Origin: Tanytarsus gracilentus
Lineage: Eukaryota; Arthropoda; Insecta; Diptera; Chironomidae
Reading direction: 5' to 3'
Assembly (NCBI GenBank): GCA_038502055.1
Contig: JAXRKN010000038.1
Coordinates: 5,208,001 to 5,272,000, forward strand
DNA length: 64,000 nt
Shown here: in pieces, positions 10,801 to 25,553 of the stretch
Position numbering within the stretch: position 1 is the stretch's first letter
Layout: every line of letters begins with the position of its first letter
Notes under the pieces: model-generated
Told to the model about the DNA's origin: nothing
The model's database searches: none
What the model saw: the letters and a program-made list of their open reading frames with translations, nothing else
Translations under genes and position numbers: made by a program

Positions 10801-13047
10801 AATTCAATTAATTACTTTCAAACAGTGAAAATTGTATTGAAATATTTTCAAGAAATTAAAATACAAATTTCCACCCATGGATTTTGTAATACCCCAAGAT
10901 CATGATAATGGCAACATCTTAAATTTAAATGAAGTCATTGAGTGAGGAAAATTGTTATAATAAAAATTCTTTGAGTGGATGAGAAAAAGAGATGCTGAAA
11001 GGAAAATATAATTAGAAATTTTCTAAGTGCTTTTTGCGCGTAAAATTTCAAGTTGTTAAGGTGATTAGACAGTCCTGAGTTAAATTTTTGTAGCTTGAAG
11101 TGCTTTAAAGAGCGCAAGGCAGAATTAAATAGCGAGTGAGTTTGCAAAAATAAATATTATGACTAATGAACCTCCATTGCGCTCTTAAAATATTCATATA
11201 CATGTAGGATTGCCCATCATTCTTCCAGTGCCTCGAGAGAAATTACTTATGCTCGACAACATTTCATTAATTTTCATTGATCATAAAAGTTCTTCGTTTA
11301 CAGATTTTTTTTACAATCACTTGGCTTTGTTTATTTATCTTTCGAACTGTAAAAATTAAACTCTAAGCTGCGCATATGAGAAGCAACAAGCATAAGCAAA
11401 TGGACAGTAAAAACTATCACGCCTGAATGAATGGGACTTCATTACATCACAAATAAATAAATAAAGAGTGAAAAAAAACATGGCAATAACATTTTCAGTC
11501 AGCACAAATCTTTTGCTTAGCTCAGCATCAGTGGAGATTATATAAATAAAATATATAAAAAAGTATATTTCGCTCTCTCTCCCTCTTGTTGATGAAAAAT
11601 TCCTCCTTTGTGCTGTCGCTGCAGCTTTTCAAAGCTTATGGAAAAATTCGTCACACTTTCATTCGTAAATTTAAATGCCAATCTCAATTTATTATGATTT
11701 ACTCGCCTTGCTTGCGTACCGCCGAGTTTAATATCAATTCGTAGGCTTTGAGGTACATTAAACATTATTTACCGCACGACACGCTTGAAGCGTAAAGTGA
11801 CACATTTTTTAATCATTAACTGCTTATCGCCTTTTTTAATTAATAGAAAAAAATCAGCGACACGAAGTGTTGAGGTTGCTTCTTTTAATCAACTGACTCA
11901 CGCAACCCTCAGATCTTTCTCGCAATTGTTGACATCATGAACCATCGCTATGCGGTTATGGGGGTTATCTTAACTCATTACATTGCAATGCACACAAGAA
12001 TGAGGTAATGGAGAGAGGAAAATTCATAAAAATTACAAACAATAGAATTTAATGACCGAGAGAGATTTCACCGACAGAGTTCTTAGTAATCTCTAATTTG
12101 CTCTCGTGCCTCTATCTATTTCCTCATTTTATTTTCCTTCGTCATGATCTTTCAACTTGACCTCAAGTATGCGCGCTTCCCTCGCAATAAAATCTGTGCA
12201 AACATTTTCATTTAAGGTTGGAATGAATTTTTCGATCAGGAATCTTTCTGAGAGAATAGAGAAGAGATATTCATATGATGATTAATTTACGTATAAAAAC
12301 TCTCTCGTAACAATTCAAATGGAGATCCACGATGATATTTCATGCATATGCACACACGACTTGGATTATATTCAAGAGAAAAATCAACATACACACAAAC
12401 ATTTTTCATTTTTACCGTCAAATGATGTGAGAGAAAAATTCTGGTTGTTGGCAAAAAGCACCGTTACATCGGCGCAGCATGTCGTGCTGCATTAGTGAAA
12501 TGGAAATTGGCATTTAAAATATCGTTATTGCATCATCATTAAATGCATTTCAGAATGTTCTCACGCATCGATGATAAATACCTTTAACTTCATTTTCTCT
12601 CTTTCTCACTCTAATGTTGCGTTGTTAGTGAGCTATCAGTTGCATCCGCTTCTCACTTCAACCTTAGAATTATGTGACTTCAAAATAACTTCTTTTCTAC
12701 ACTGCGCGTTGCTTTAGATCAATTATTTTTAAATATTCTTTTGTTGTGCGATCTGCTTCAGTTTTAACCTCACTTTTGTGATCAAATTAGCACAAAAAAA
12801 GCTCTATGATGAATCAAAATAGAAAGAAGAAAAAATTATTATGTTCTTTTGCGAGAGACGATGGGCTGGATGTGTTTTGGCAAGTGCCGCATCCCACATT
12901 CACTAATAAGAACATCTCGGCAAATATGTATAAAAGTGAGGAGAGACGAGAGCGATAGAGTCAATACACTTTGGTGTGCGGCCTCACCTGTAGAAATTGA
13001 TACGTAAACGATTGTGTCATCACTCGGGTATGCCGGGCGATTTTTTT
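10801..13047. other. Gene-free AT-rich stretch
   Basis: No gene could be supported. A minus-strand open frame at 12,839-13,084 has a possible donor (ACAG followed by GTGAGG at about 12,989) but no convincing acceptor or homology. Confidence 0.5.
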
Positions 13048-13919
13048 TACATTCTCTTCTATCTTTAGTTATCTTTATATGCAAATATATTCACACGTTG
13101 TTAAATAAATTTTTTGATGACTCTGTCGAATATTTTTTTTTTGGCAAAAGAATCGTGGATTATTTTCTTCTTCTTGCTCTTGGTGGTGACAAATAGGTCG
13201 TTTCGAGATTAAAACATTTTTTTATGAATCAGTCGCTTGAAATGCGACGCAAAAAAATTATAAAGTTTATGATAAGAAGAATTTTGCCATATGTTGAAAT
13301 TTTAATTATACAAAAAAATGTTCCTCATGCACAAACTAAATAAATAATATACAAATAGTCTACAAAGACTCTCGTATTTCTTCTCCGATAGATCAGGTGG
13401 TGTTGATGAGAGGATAAAACTAGGCACAATGAGATTATTTACTCAAATGCTATGCGCTGAGGAAGCATGAAAAAAATTAGAGTATTATCGGATGATGTTC
13501 TAAAAATATTTTAAATGAGGACATTTGTCCCTGAATTGACGTAGACGCGAACAAGATTAAATTATTTTTTGATCGTTTCTTTTTTGCTAAAAGAAATTTT
13601 AAATGTTTAAAATGAATATCATTTGAATTTCAAAATTTTAATTTCTACCTCGTATGACTATAAAAAATTTTAATTTTAGAATTATCTTAATGGAGAAATT
13701 TGCAACATTAATCAAGTGACAATTAGAATCGGGAGGAGAAGAGTACTCTTTTTATTTATGTTTAACTCACTCAATCCATGACCTCGTTTTTCTTTTTCAA
13801 AAAAAAATTGTTTTACGGAGCGAAATAAAATTAATTGAAAAGCAATAAAAGTATCGTTGAACTTTTTCATATCGAAAAAAAAATTGTTTCGAGCACATAT
13901 TAAGGTCAACTAAATCATC
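13048..13919. repeat. Tandem segmental duplication, copy 1 (A+B)
   Basis: Starting at TACATTCTCTTC (13,048), about 872 bp recur from 13,923. Part A (to about 13,672) matches 13,923-14,546 essentially exactly. Part B (about 13,677-13,919) matches 15,359-15,605 with a ~6-bp indel near 13,743 and small poly-A/T differences. In this copy A and B are joined directly through a 4-bp ATTT filler. The sequence is AT-rich and non-coding as far as can be seen. Confidence 0.95.
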
Positions 13920-13922
13920 ATC

Positions 13923-15605
13923 TACATTCTCTTCTATCTTTAGTTATCTTTATATGCAAATATATTCACACGTTGTTAAATAAATTTTTTGATGACTCTG
14001 TCGAATATTTTTTTTTTGGCAAAAGAATCGTGGATTATTTTCTTCTTCTTGCTCTTGGTGGTGACAAATAGGTCGTTTCGAGATTAAAACATTTTTTTAT
14101 GAATCAGTCGCTTGAAATGCGACGCAAAAAAATTATAAAGTTTATGATAAGAAGAATTTTGCCATATGTTGAAATTTTAATTATACAAAAAAATGTTCCT
14201 CATGCACAAACTAAATAAATAATATACAAATAGTCTACAAAGACTCTCGTATTTCTTCTCCGATAGATCAGGTGGTGTTGATGAGAGGATAAAACTAGGC
14301 ACAATGAGATTATTTACTCAAATGCTATGCGCTGAGGAAGCATGAAAAAAATTAGAGTATTATCGGATGATGTTCTAAAAATATTTTAAATGAGGACATT
14401 TGTCCCTGAATTGACGTAGACGCGAACAAGATTAAATTATTTTTTGATCGTTTCTTTTTTGCTAAAAGAAATTTTAAATGTTTAAAATGAATATCATTTG
14501 AATTTCAAAATTTTAATTTCTACCTCGTATGACTATAAAAAATTTTACACCTTCACTGAAATCACATGAGAAGGAGTTCTTTGAGAACATTTAAAACCTG
14601 TATTTTGTGAGTACAAGTTTGAATGGAAAGTGGTACAGAGATATTCACAAAAAAACTTATTCGGCAAGGAAGAGAAAAGTCGATGACTGAATTTAATTTC
14701 AGCGGGTTGAAAATATTAAGAAACCAGTTTGTTCATCTTTCTCTCCTCTCTTCTGTAAGAAAGATAAATTTTCATATTTTTCGCCTTCCTTTTCTGCTAC
14801 ATTTAAGTCTGACTTTAATTAGAATCTCTTTTTTTTCGAAGAGCGGTCGAAGTAAGATATCGATGCGAAGGCTTCCAAGAAGAGGACCCCGAAAAAAAAA
14901 TAATATATTTTATGTGAACGAAACATACTCGGCAGATTTTGAACAGTCAGAGGCACATTGGCAGAAATCAATGTATCAAAAAGCCGGTTTTTGAGATTAT
15001 ATTCGACAGGGAGAGGGCATACAAAGAGCGATTGCTTTTGTTATTCTTATTACTTTTTATGAGCATTAAGGCAAGTCACAAAATACAAGAAAAAAAATAT
15101 TTTTCTTCTCTACGTATTTGTTTTATATTACGAAATATACGAAAAAGATATCTTGTTGCGCGTCTTTTATTTTTCTGCTGGTTCTGAACACGACATTGCC
15201 GAAAAAAGCGAGTGTTCATGTGTGTATAAAAAGCAGAGCTTACGATAAAAATTGGTGCCAAAGCATAGCTTCAATAATAACCATTGAAGAAGGAATGAAA
15301 AGACTCAGAGACATTCACGTATATACTTTAAGACGCTTAATGACTGAGTCTGCGAATGTAGAATTATCTTAATGGAGAAATTTGCAACATTAATCAAGTG
15401 ACAATTAGAATCGGGAGGAGAAGAGTTGAGAACTCTTTTTATTTATGTTTAACTCACTCAATCCATGACCTCGTTTTTCTTTTTTAAAAAAAATTGTTTT
15501 ACGGAGCGAAATAAAATTAATTGAAAAGCAATAAAAGTATCGTTGAACTTTTTCATATCGAAAAAAAAATTGTTTCGAGCACATATTAAGGTCAACTAAA
15601 TCATC
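13923..15605. repeat. Tandem segmental duplication, copy 2, split by 812 bp
   Basis: Part A' (13,923-14,546) and part B' (15,359-15,605) copy 13,048-13,919, but here an 812-bp segment (14,547-15,358) separates them. Near-identity implies a recent event. The outer ends both read AAATCATC (about 13,912-13,919 and 15,598-15,605), consistent with simple tandem duplication. Confidence 0.93.
14547..15358. other. 812-bp segment present only in duplication copy 2
   Basis: It begins CACCTTCACTG and ends CTGCGAATG. No terminal inverted repeats or clear target duplication are seen, so it need not be a transposon; it may be ancestral sequence deleted from copy 1. It holds a 123-codon open frame from an ATG at 14,623 to a stop at 14,992, basic and hydrophobic, with no recognised domain. 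A GTATAAAAAGCAG TATA-like box lies at about 15,224. Confidence 0.6.
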
Positions 15606-18600
15606 TAGTCACAAGATTCCATTTTTTGATTGAAGAGCGGAGATTAAACGTTTGAAAAATTAATAAATTGGCGAACAAAGTATTTAAAATGAAATAAATG
15701 CGGACCGCATGGAGTGCAGACGTCCTCTTCAAAAGTAGTTCGAATTAATTAAAAGTTCTTCATGTTCTTCTGAATGGATTTTCATTAATTACGCTATAAA
15801 AACGATAGTGAGCAACCGAAAGCACATTAAAGCGCCCATTTAATCGTGTATTTTTTCCCTACACCAAATTCTAATAGTCAGTTAATAACGCCTACAAGAG
15901 AAATGTGCACGGTAAAGCGCTCTATTTCATCCTCACTCTCTCTATTCATGATGCAAAATTGAAAAAAGCGGTTAACACTAACAGCAGCAAGCTCATAATG
16001 GTTAATGGCTTCCTCTATCACTTTTTATTTTATTTTTCATCCACGACGATGCAGCGCAAAAGTTGTGCATTTATGCTATGGTGAGAGAAAGAGTGAATCG
16101 TCGAAAGGAAGAAAAAAAAATAAGTGAATGAGCGAGAGCGCAAAATGGATTGCATTCAATTTTTCAGCAAATGAAAAATTAAAAGTTTACAGCATAACAT
16201 AGTCTAAGGGGGATACGGTGGTAGTTTATTTCTAAGGAGAAAAAATATAGCAGCGCGGCGATAAAATATGCATAATATTAATCATGAGCTGACTCTATGG
16301 AACTAGTCACACACATTGAAAAATTACATGACCATGCTCGGCCACACATTTGTGCATTTTTCAACATGTTTAATTAGTCTCGTATAGTTTTTTTTGATCG
16401 TGTGCTCACACCGCGATGTTAAATTAAAGCCAGGTAGTTAAGTGATTAGGAGGCAAATTAACAAAAAACGAAATAAATATTTTTTGCGAACCGCATATTG
16501 AGATAAATGAATTAAAAACATGAAATGACCATTTGAGAAGTTGAATTTGAGTTGATGAATGTTATGTGTGCGCTCTTTTGTGTTATTCTCGCTCGGTCGT
16601 AATTTCTGTTTGTCATGAACGAGAGGAAAAAAAGTCCAAGTCGTAATGGAAAGAAATGACTGCAATTTCGAATAAATATTTAAACAGTCATATACATTTG
16701 GGTAATGCAACAATAAAAGCTCTCTGTTTACTTTTCTTTATAGACGCGAGTTGCTTTGTGTTTTTTTTGCTTCCATTGTCTGATTTAATTGATGAGGAAA
16801 TTGTTGTTGATAATTTTCCACTTTTTTTAAAGCAATATTTGTGAAAAGTGTAAGATTTAAAATTAACTTTTTTGTATGTTTTGAGTTAAAGTATTCAAGT
16901 AGTTAGAACTCGATTTTTGATATATCAAATGAAATCTTAGATTTTTTCTGCTGTCACATTTTTATCGAATAACTCCCGCAGTTTGCCAATCAGTAGAGTT
17001 TAATTTCACTACAGAAACGTTCTATAGATCATTGAAATCCGATAATATAAAAAAAGAAATTCCACAGATTGAAGAATTGAACAATAGAACATCATCGAGA
17101 TAGCTTTGAGTGATGTCTTTTTTTACGGTATTTTTGCAATATCAAATTCTCGGAAAAATTTGCAATGTTCCAATATTGGTTCTCGACTGTAGAAAGCCAT
17201 TTAAATTTTTATTGATGTTTGCCTGTCTCAAAGGGGAGAATTTTAATGATTAAATATTTGATGTTCATGAAAAGTAAATAAAATTACTGTGCAGTAAAAT
17301 TGATTTTCTACGAGAACGTGCATTTTGTAATGACTTCAATTAAATTTGATGGATGGCAAAACATGGGGTTTTGAGCTTTACGAGATAGCTCAGAATCAGT
17401 TAATTAAATTATCTCTAAGAAAATTAGAATCAACATCTCCTGGGTGTTCCAAGGTAGCTAAAACTTTAAAAAGAGTTTAATTAGTGAACTCCACATGACA
17501 CATCTCTATACTAACTTAGTTACTCGTTGTAAAATTATGAGGAAGAACGCACGAAAAAAAAAGTTTATCTAACTAGCATCTCTCAGCCTCGAGTTGAGAT
17601 GTTCCCTCGCAGCTTCCCTCCACGTCAATCAGTGAGAATGTCTAAAATTGTGTATTACATAGTAGGTTACAATAGAACAGCGAGGAATAATGGATGTCAT
17701 TCACAGTAATATGCAAAACAATGTTGAAATTACGACAAAATGCATTATTAAGGAAATGTTGAATAATTTTCACGAAGCTGTAACATGTAACTGCCAATAC
17801 AAATGACTAGATATGTACATATTTTTACACAAACTCGACGTATATGCTTCAAACTGTGACTGCTGCCGCTAATTTGCCATTGATGATGTCTATTTGATAT
17901 TCACATTAATAATTTAAAATTATTTTTCCTTCATTATCATAAATATAACCTAGCGTAAGTCGAACAGTGCTTATAAAGCACAAACAATAAAAAATGTGTG
18001 GGCATGCAAAATTTTAAATCAAAAAATAGCAAAAGAGCTGTTATTTTCTAACAGTATCGGGTTAAAATGAAGTCATCACCAAAACAAATTGAGTTGCCAT
18101 TTTTGTAAGAAAATAAGTAGAGTTTATAAGATTACTTGCGAGTTAAGACTCGACATGATAGATGAATCTTATTTTGGCAGCAATGACATGTTAGAGATGC
18201 AAATGAGAACGTTATACATTAATTATTCCCTCAACAAGAAAGATGGAATGAGAAAAACACTTTAAAGTCGCCTGTCATGCGGTGAAATTTTTGACAGTTA
18301 TTTTCTGAGAATAGAACAACAAAAAACCGAAATAGTTAATTTATGAAGCAAATACATTATTAATGATCGATCTTGACAGTTTGTATGATGGACGTGAGAT
18401 GGAGAAAAATGTTTGGGATTTTTTTTTCTCGTTTGTTCATTTCTGTCGATCTGAATTGCGTCTCGCTAAAGATCAGAACTAATTAAAATTGAATTTTCGC
18501 ATAGAATTTCAATTAGCCTAAAAACAATTTTGGACAACTTCTTCAAAATCAAATAAAGAAGAAATAAAACCCGTTAAATATTAAACTACAATTATTTCTA

Positions 18601-21600
18601 TTCTAATTTATGTTTATTAAAATTAAACTGGAAAGCATAAAAGTTGTTTTGAAATTTTAAAGCTTTTACATACTTTGAAAAGTTAAATTTCTGATCAATA
18701 ATTTGTTACATGATATGAAAAATTAATAAATGTATGCGGAAAGAATTATTAAAATACTCTTTACATTAAAAACTAATTGCTTCCAAAAGTAAACAACATT
18801 TTAAATTGAAATGCTTTACGACGATGTTATAAATTTCCCTCGAAATCATTCTTCAACCCCACAATAGGAAATATTTATTCACATTTAATGCAACAATTAA
18901 ACTAAATGAAGTATAAATTTTAAAACTTACTCATATTGGACAATGTTGTAGCTGCAATGGAAGAAACTTTATATTTTAATAAACATGCATTATGCGCTTA
19001 TACCTGCAGTTCATGCATACATATGCGAGTGAGAGACACAAAAACAATTTTTATGAGAACTCGAGCTGATATCCCATACACGAATTGCGTGTCGAACTAA
19101 AATGTTGTTTGCAAAAGTGAAATTATGCTAAAGTTAATAATGCATGTATATGACTTTATTATATGCAGTCGAGGAGGTAAACTCCTTATGAGCATGTCCG
19201 ATAAGCATTCCACGTTGCGATAAAGCAATTTTAAGCACTCTGATCACCCTCATACTTGAAATTATTTCGCACATGTAAAATTCTATTTATTTTCCTCCAC
19301 AGCAATATCGTATTCGAGCAGTAGCGCGTAAAGAAAAACACACACAGCAAGAGCGAGAGATTTATTTAACAAGCAAAGTTATTCACAAGTTATAGAAAAT
19401 ATTTTCCTAAGACTTTTTATTTATTTTAGTGTTTCTAGATTCATTCTCTCTCACTCTCGCTCCCTTTTAGCCAACCCATATGTTGCTTAAACTACTACTG
19501 CTGTTACTGCTTTACGTATGTAAGCATTGCATTTCATAGCAATGTAAAATTCATGTTTCCAATGTTTACGATTCAAGAAGTTTTATTACTGAATGTAATT
19601 TGAAATTATATCTACAAACTATACAAACGAAAGTCGACGAAGCTGCAGCAGCCAGCCAGCAACAGTACTAAAGTCAGGAGAGCTTTTTTATTTTATGTAC
19701 ATTATAAGTAATGAATGCAAATATTTGCTTGCAATGAAATTTTTGCATTTACATTTGAATAGAATTGTTCTTCAATACGGTCTTTGCTGTGTGTTATATG
19801 GCAATGCCTTAGAGTGTCTCACATATATATAAATAAACTATCGCAACAATGACTCAAATTGCTGAAACTTTTTTTTATCTACGTACCTCAATTGTTGAGC
19901 TGAGAGTGTATAAAAATGGTAATTTATGATTCATGAATTTTCTCTCTCTCATTCAGACATTGCATGCATGTTGCTGCTGCAAAAAAAAGAAGGTGGAGAT
20001 TCTACTCTAGATTTTCTCTCCACATTATTATGCATTATGTTGAGCAGATGTCAATAACAAATAACAGTTGTGGTGTGAATGTGAAACTTTCGAGGAAGAG
20101 CTTTTAAATAAGCTAGTTAAAATTTCCACAATGACCCCTTGAGCAGACATCATTAGAATATTAGTCATCAAATACCTCATTTCCTTTTACGACACACGAA
20201 CACAACACATATACGAAAAAAATCAATTAAATCCGCAATTAACTTCTCCATGCCATTGTTTGTAAATCAATGCCGCAAAAATGGAATTTAAACCGAAAGA
20301 AAAAAGCGCAATTTCCCTTTTCTAAAATCCAAGAAACGGTCTACAAACTTTAACACAAATCAATGTCTGAAGCATCTTGATTTTCATCCTATAAATACCC
20401 TATAGGGTCTTCGCAAATTCTAACATGTCAGCTTCTAAAATAAAAGCACAGAATTTTGTCACACAACAGCGCTTTTTGCTTTGTATACGAAATAAAGCTA
20501 AAAATTATATAGAATGTATCGCACCGTCGAGAGCTAATCCAAAGTGCGCTGCTCGAGCAAGAGCTATATTGTTGAATTAATTAAACGCATATACGCCATG
20601 TATGTGTTCTCGTTCACTCTCGCGTTGTTGGGTCATTTACATGATAGTTGTTACAGTACCGGTTGAACCACGGTGAGTTTCAAGTTATTGTATAGCTCTC
20701 GCTGTTTATGCGACCATACAAAATTAGATTATTTAGATTAGAAGTGAAATGAGAACACCAACAATTTTTACTTCTTTTTCACAATTCGCCACGTTTTGAG
20801 TCGACGATCTCAAATTTTATAATTATTTATGCTCTTTCTAGTCTACATTTTAACAGTGAATGCTTTGACTCTCTTCTCTTATCAATATTATTAAGGCAAT
20901 AAATTTTCATCTTACAACGATAGAGAACGAGAACATCATGATGATAATGACACACACATGCTTTTCATTAAGTTGCAGAAAAAAAATCTTTTACGCATAT
21001 GACATTGAAGAAATTGATAACTTCCTACAGTAAAGCTGATGGAACTTATATACCAAATATCTGGATAGGAGTTGGACACGGGAACTTAAAGATTGATTAT
21101 GCATTTTTAAAAACTTAAAATAAATATGACAACTCTTCGTGTCTGATTCCTCTCTAGATAAATATATGCAAGATAAAATGGTTAATTTATGTGTGTATAA
21201 GCTTTGAGTGCGAGATCTATTACGATACTTGTCGACCGAATGAGACACTTATGGTAATGACTTATCACACGATGTAGATCGTCAAACGACAATAATAAAA
21301 TGTGTATGCATGAATATGTGTTTGTAAATGTTGTCATCGATATATTCAAAGACAAGTCTAGCGAGATCTCTCACAGCGACTGTGGCCTGTTTGGTCATTG
21401 TACCTTGCGACAGTTCATTTATCTTGATACAAATTTTTTCTTCTTCTTTCACCTTTTGCAATGTATTCTCTCCTGCTGCTGTTAGTAACTACCACTGGTG
21501 TGCGTACCATGGGTACTTGTCATAATTGACATTTAATTGAGCTGCTCAAGATCCCTTGCACGCTTACACCTTTTACCTTGTTAGCTGTCAGGGCACAAAT

Positions 21601-24600
21601 GCAATATCGCAAAAAAATATAAATGAAGTAGCTACAGTTATTGTTTTCACTTCTTCTTTTCACACTCTACATAGCCTTAATTTGAATAAATAACGTTGAA
21701 TATACGCATAAGTAAATATATATCATGAAGCGCGGTTTCAGTAACGGTTTATGACAAATTGCCCCATGCTCGATGAACTTGTTTTTTTTCGTACCTTTTA
21801 AAATTTATTGACTGCCATCAATCTCCCTTCTCTGCCTTATTGGTCTCATCATCAATTTCATCCACGAGTACTTGCCCGAAAAAAAATATAAATAAATATG
21901 TCTATAATAATTTTTTTCCCAAAAAAAAAGAAGAGAAGAATAATTTTTCATTGGATGCTACATCGGTAGAATTTAATGAACTTGAATTATTGAAATTTAC
22001 CGTACGATTCTTGCTTAATATTTATTAGAGTTCGAGTGAACGCCGCCGCCAAGCGAACATTAGAAACAATGAATTCATTATTTATTTCTCAATATTTATC
22101 GTTATTTAGTGTAGTCGATGGATAGCGAACGCGCGAGAGCCTTTTGAATGAAAAATCTTACTTGGCAATAAATCAATGAAAATGCTTGTTAAAAGTTTTC
22201 TTTCTTCTCTGTCTCGAAAAAAAAAAATATAAATCCATCTCAATAAATCAAGTTTGAATGATTGTATGTATTCTGGAGTGCATTGCGACTCGAATATCCA
22301 TTTGTTTTTATGAGAGAGTAATAATAATTGAAAAACGTGCATAAAAAATATTTATGAAACTGTAAATTCTCAATGAGTTCAGTAATTAGAAGATATTTTT
22401 ATCTCTTTTTCGCTTTTGATTATCATTGAAATCCTCGAGCATCACTCGACACCCATCTTCAAGCCTTTTTTGTACTCGCATCAATTAGATAAACGTGTGT
22501 GTTGTCAATTAATCACACGTTCGTTGTTTCTCTCTTTTTTTATTTTTTTATTGTCATCCTACTAGACACAAGTTGATGATGATGAGAAAACTTGTAACTT
22601 GTTCCTCGCCTTAACATTGATGGGCGAGCACTCAAAGAGATGTGAGACTTAAGTCATCTCATCGGCTCTTGATTGATGGAACAATTTAAAGCATGTGTTG
22701 ATGTCAGGAATTTTTTTAATCATTCGTCACAAAGCGTATGCATGAAAAAGTTATTCTCTCTCTTTAGAAGTTGATTCTAAGCGTCGTTCGATTATGTCAA
22801 TTGACTTCAAATTAAATTGTATAGATTAATTGGCATGTCTGATGGATCACAATACGCTTAATTGAAGTGAAAAAAAACAATTGGAAGTAATTTAATGTAA
22901 TTAGAATTTTTTTTCGTAATTAGTAATCACGTGGTGTAGTTTTTTGTTGTTTGCCACCCCAAGGTTGGAGTATCGCTATGTTTTTCGAGCATCTTTTATG
23001 GAAGTGCATAGAATTTTTTATTCACATAACACAGTTTCTACAATGCGATGAGAATTTCATTAAAACTATTCAAATTTTTCCTACCCGAATGTCAGATCGC
23101 CTAATTATTGTGTAAATTATCTCGCAGTGCGGTCATAGTCTGCCCTTTTGAAAAGCATTGCACAGTACTATAAATGTGGGACAAAATCAAATTAAAATTG
23201 CACGAATTTCTTATTTTTCTGCCTAATCTACATGGCCACCTCTCCTCTAACAAAAATTCATTTTATTCACCCAAATCACGTAAGATTCTCATGTTGAGAA
23301 TTTGTATTGAATTTTTTCCTCTCTTTTTTTACACTAACTAAAAAATATTCAACTCTGATTTTCTGATGGTACTAGATCGTCGTTTGAATTTAACAAATAA
23401 TAATGTGTGTTTAGATTTAAAAGGTTCATGTACGCTTTTTTCTATTTTACTTTATAACCATACAATTAAAGCTTTCAATTCATATTTTATAACCATCCCT
23501 AGGGAAAAACACACACTGATACTCAAAAATAAAGAGGGACATTTTTAATTTTTTTAATTTACTCTCCCATTTTCAAGAGTGACCGCTGATGCAATGGCGT
23601 TACTTCACGTTTTTTTTTCGATGTCTGATTAAATCCAATTGAATTGAATTGAGAGTGAGATTTTGGGTGAATTTTGCTTGCTTTTTTTGAACAACACTAG
23701 AAGGAGATACGTACATAAGCCGTTTGTTGTTTGACCTTTCATGCCTTGACTCCATATCTCTCTGCACACACAAACCGTGCAGATTGATTTGCTGTTGTTG
23801 GCTTCACACGTGTTTTGTATTAAAACAGAGCTCGATTTCTTCTTTGCAATCTCCCAATGGATTTGACTCTGGTGTACGTGCTGTATCCCAAACATTAGCT
23901 CGACACATTAATGTCGAAATCAATTTGCGTATTCTATAGAAATTAGTAAAATTCGTACTAATGGAACAGAGCAGTGGATTAAATACTCTAGAGAGAGGAA
24001 AAAGGTTACAATTTAGATAAATTATTTGTAAGCGCTGCTAAATCATCGAAAATTGCCTGTCAATTCAACTTGGCATGCTCTCAAGAAGGGATGAATCATT
24101 AGTCACAGAACTCGACGTATAAAAATTACGTCACACCGCACCGCCTATAAATCGCTTTAAATTATATTATCCTCACCGAATATTACACTAACTGAAAGTG
24201 TAATGTTCAATTTGGCTGGCAGGCAAGCAAAGAGTCAAGCGCGCGAGAAAATATTTTTCATACTTTCATCAGCTTTACAATTTACGCCATTAGGCTTTAC
24301 TTCATCGGCTCACACTGACATCGCAGTCCTCGTAAAATGAGTAGAAATGTTTTGACATTTTAAATAGCAATTAAGATGGAAAAATTTCATTTTTCACTTT
24401 CCGCTTTGTAAACTGCCACTAAGTAGCACTCAGCATATGTTTTCAATTTTCGAATGTTTTAAAATTAGGTACTAATTAAATGCAATAGTTTTATGGCTCG
24501 TTTGAAATTGTTTTCATTTGTCATTTTATTGCCGCTCTCTTCCATGCTGCATTTATGTGTGTGTGCGTTGCTATGCTTTGCTGAGTGTGTGACAGAAAAT

Positions 24601-25553
24601 TTATGCACATGACAATCGTAATGTTCCCTTTTGTGTCATAAATTATTTTTGCACTACAATAAAAAATTTCTCAAATTAAATGCCATCGAAATGATTTTTT
24701 TTGAGCAGGAATTTTTATGACAGAGCGTAACTATTTTAAAATTAATTCTGGCAGAATTCAGATACAATTAAAATTTTATTACTTTATCCTTATTCTTAGC
24801 TCTTCACGAGTGTCGTTAAAAAATATATATTTTTGCACGATGCACACACAAAAAAATATTAACTCAAATGTCGTAAATGCGAAATTAATTTGATGCAGAA
24901 AAGAACATTTCACTAAAATGTGTTCAAAAGACTAAAAATATTTTAAAATATAAATTTTATGTACACATGTGAAAATTAAAGTTGACTTCAAAGAAACATT
25001 TTAACGGTCTTTACTGATTATGTCGATGGGGTCTTTTAATGGCTTTAGAAAATGTTTAAAAAATACTTTTAGTTGGGCGCATTCTAAAGTTTAGTAACAA
25101 AAATCTAAAAGAAATTATTTCTCGCTAATAGTTTGTAAAGAATTATTTGTTTAAATTTTTTTTTGGTTGCTGTGGTGTCGTTTTACACTGTCAATGTTTA
25201 ATTTATTTCTCTCTATCAAAAAGAAGTTGCCAAACTTTAAAAATAACTTTTTTTTAGGTTAAGCCCATCCATCTCTGTCACCCCACAGTTCAAACCCTAT
25301 TTACTAAGCACAATTAAATTTGCACTTAAGGAGTGACAGTGGCAAGAGAGAGAGAAAAAAGCAATAAAAATTACGAAGCAAAATCTGTCGATCGTTAAGA
25401 TGACTGCAAATTCTCTTGAAACGTAAATCCATCAATCGAAAGCAGAAAACGATTTTTCATTCGCCATACATATAAAAAACCGTTTCTTAAACATTTCTCA
25501 TTACAATGTTCTTTTTTCTTCCTTTTGTGTGTATTTATAGATTTTCACTGCAG
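15606..25553. other. ~10 kb gene-free stretch upstream of CABIT exon 1
   Basis: No coding exon, RNA gene or dispersed repeat was recognised on either strand. Open frames are short and AT-biased (for example 16,438-16,713, 20,991-21,248 and 23,629-23,895). GAGAGA and CACACA tracts recur. The likeliest roles are a 5' intron or upstream regulatory DNA of the CABIT gene, but this is inference. Confidence 0.5.

Noticed and set aside
12839..13084. Minus-strand 81-codon frame with a possible ACAG/GTGAGG donor
   Set aside because: No credible acceptor, no partner exon and no recognisable protein sequence.
1..25553. tRNA, rRNA, known miRNA or CRISPR-like arrays
   Set aside because: I looked for tRNA B-box sequences, several well-known insect miRNA seeds and regular short repeats with spacers; none were found. 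The tandem arrays are minisatellites without spacers.
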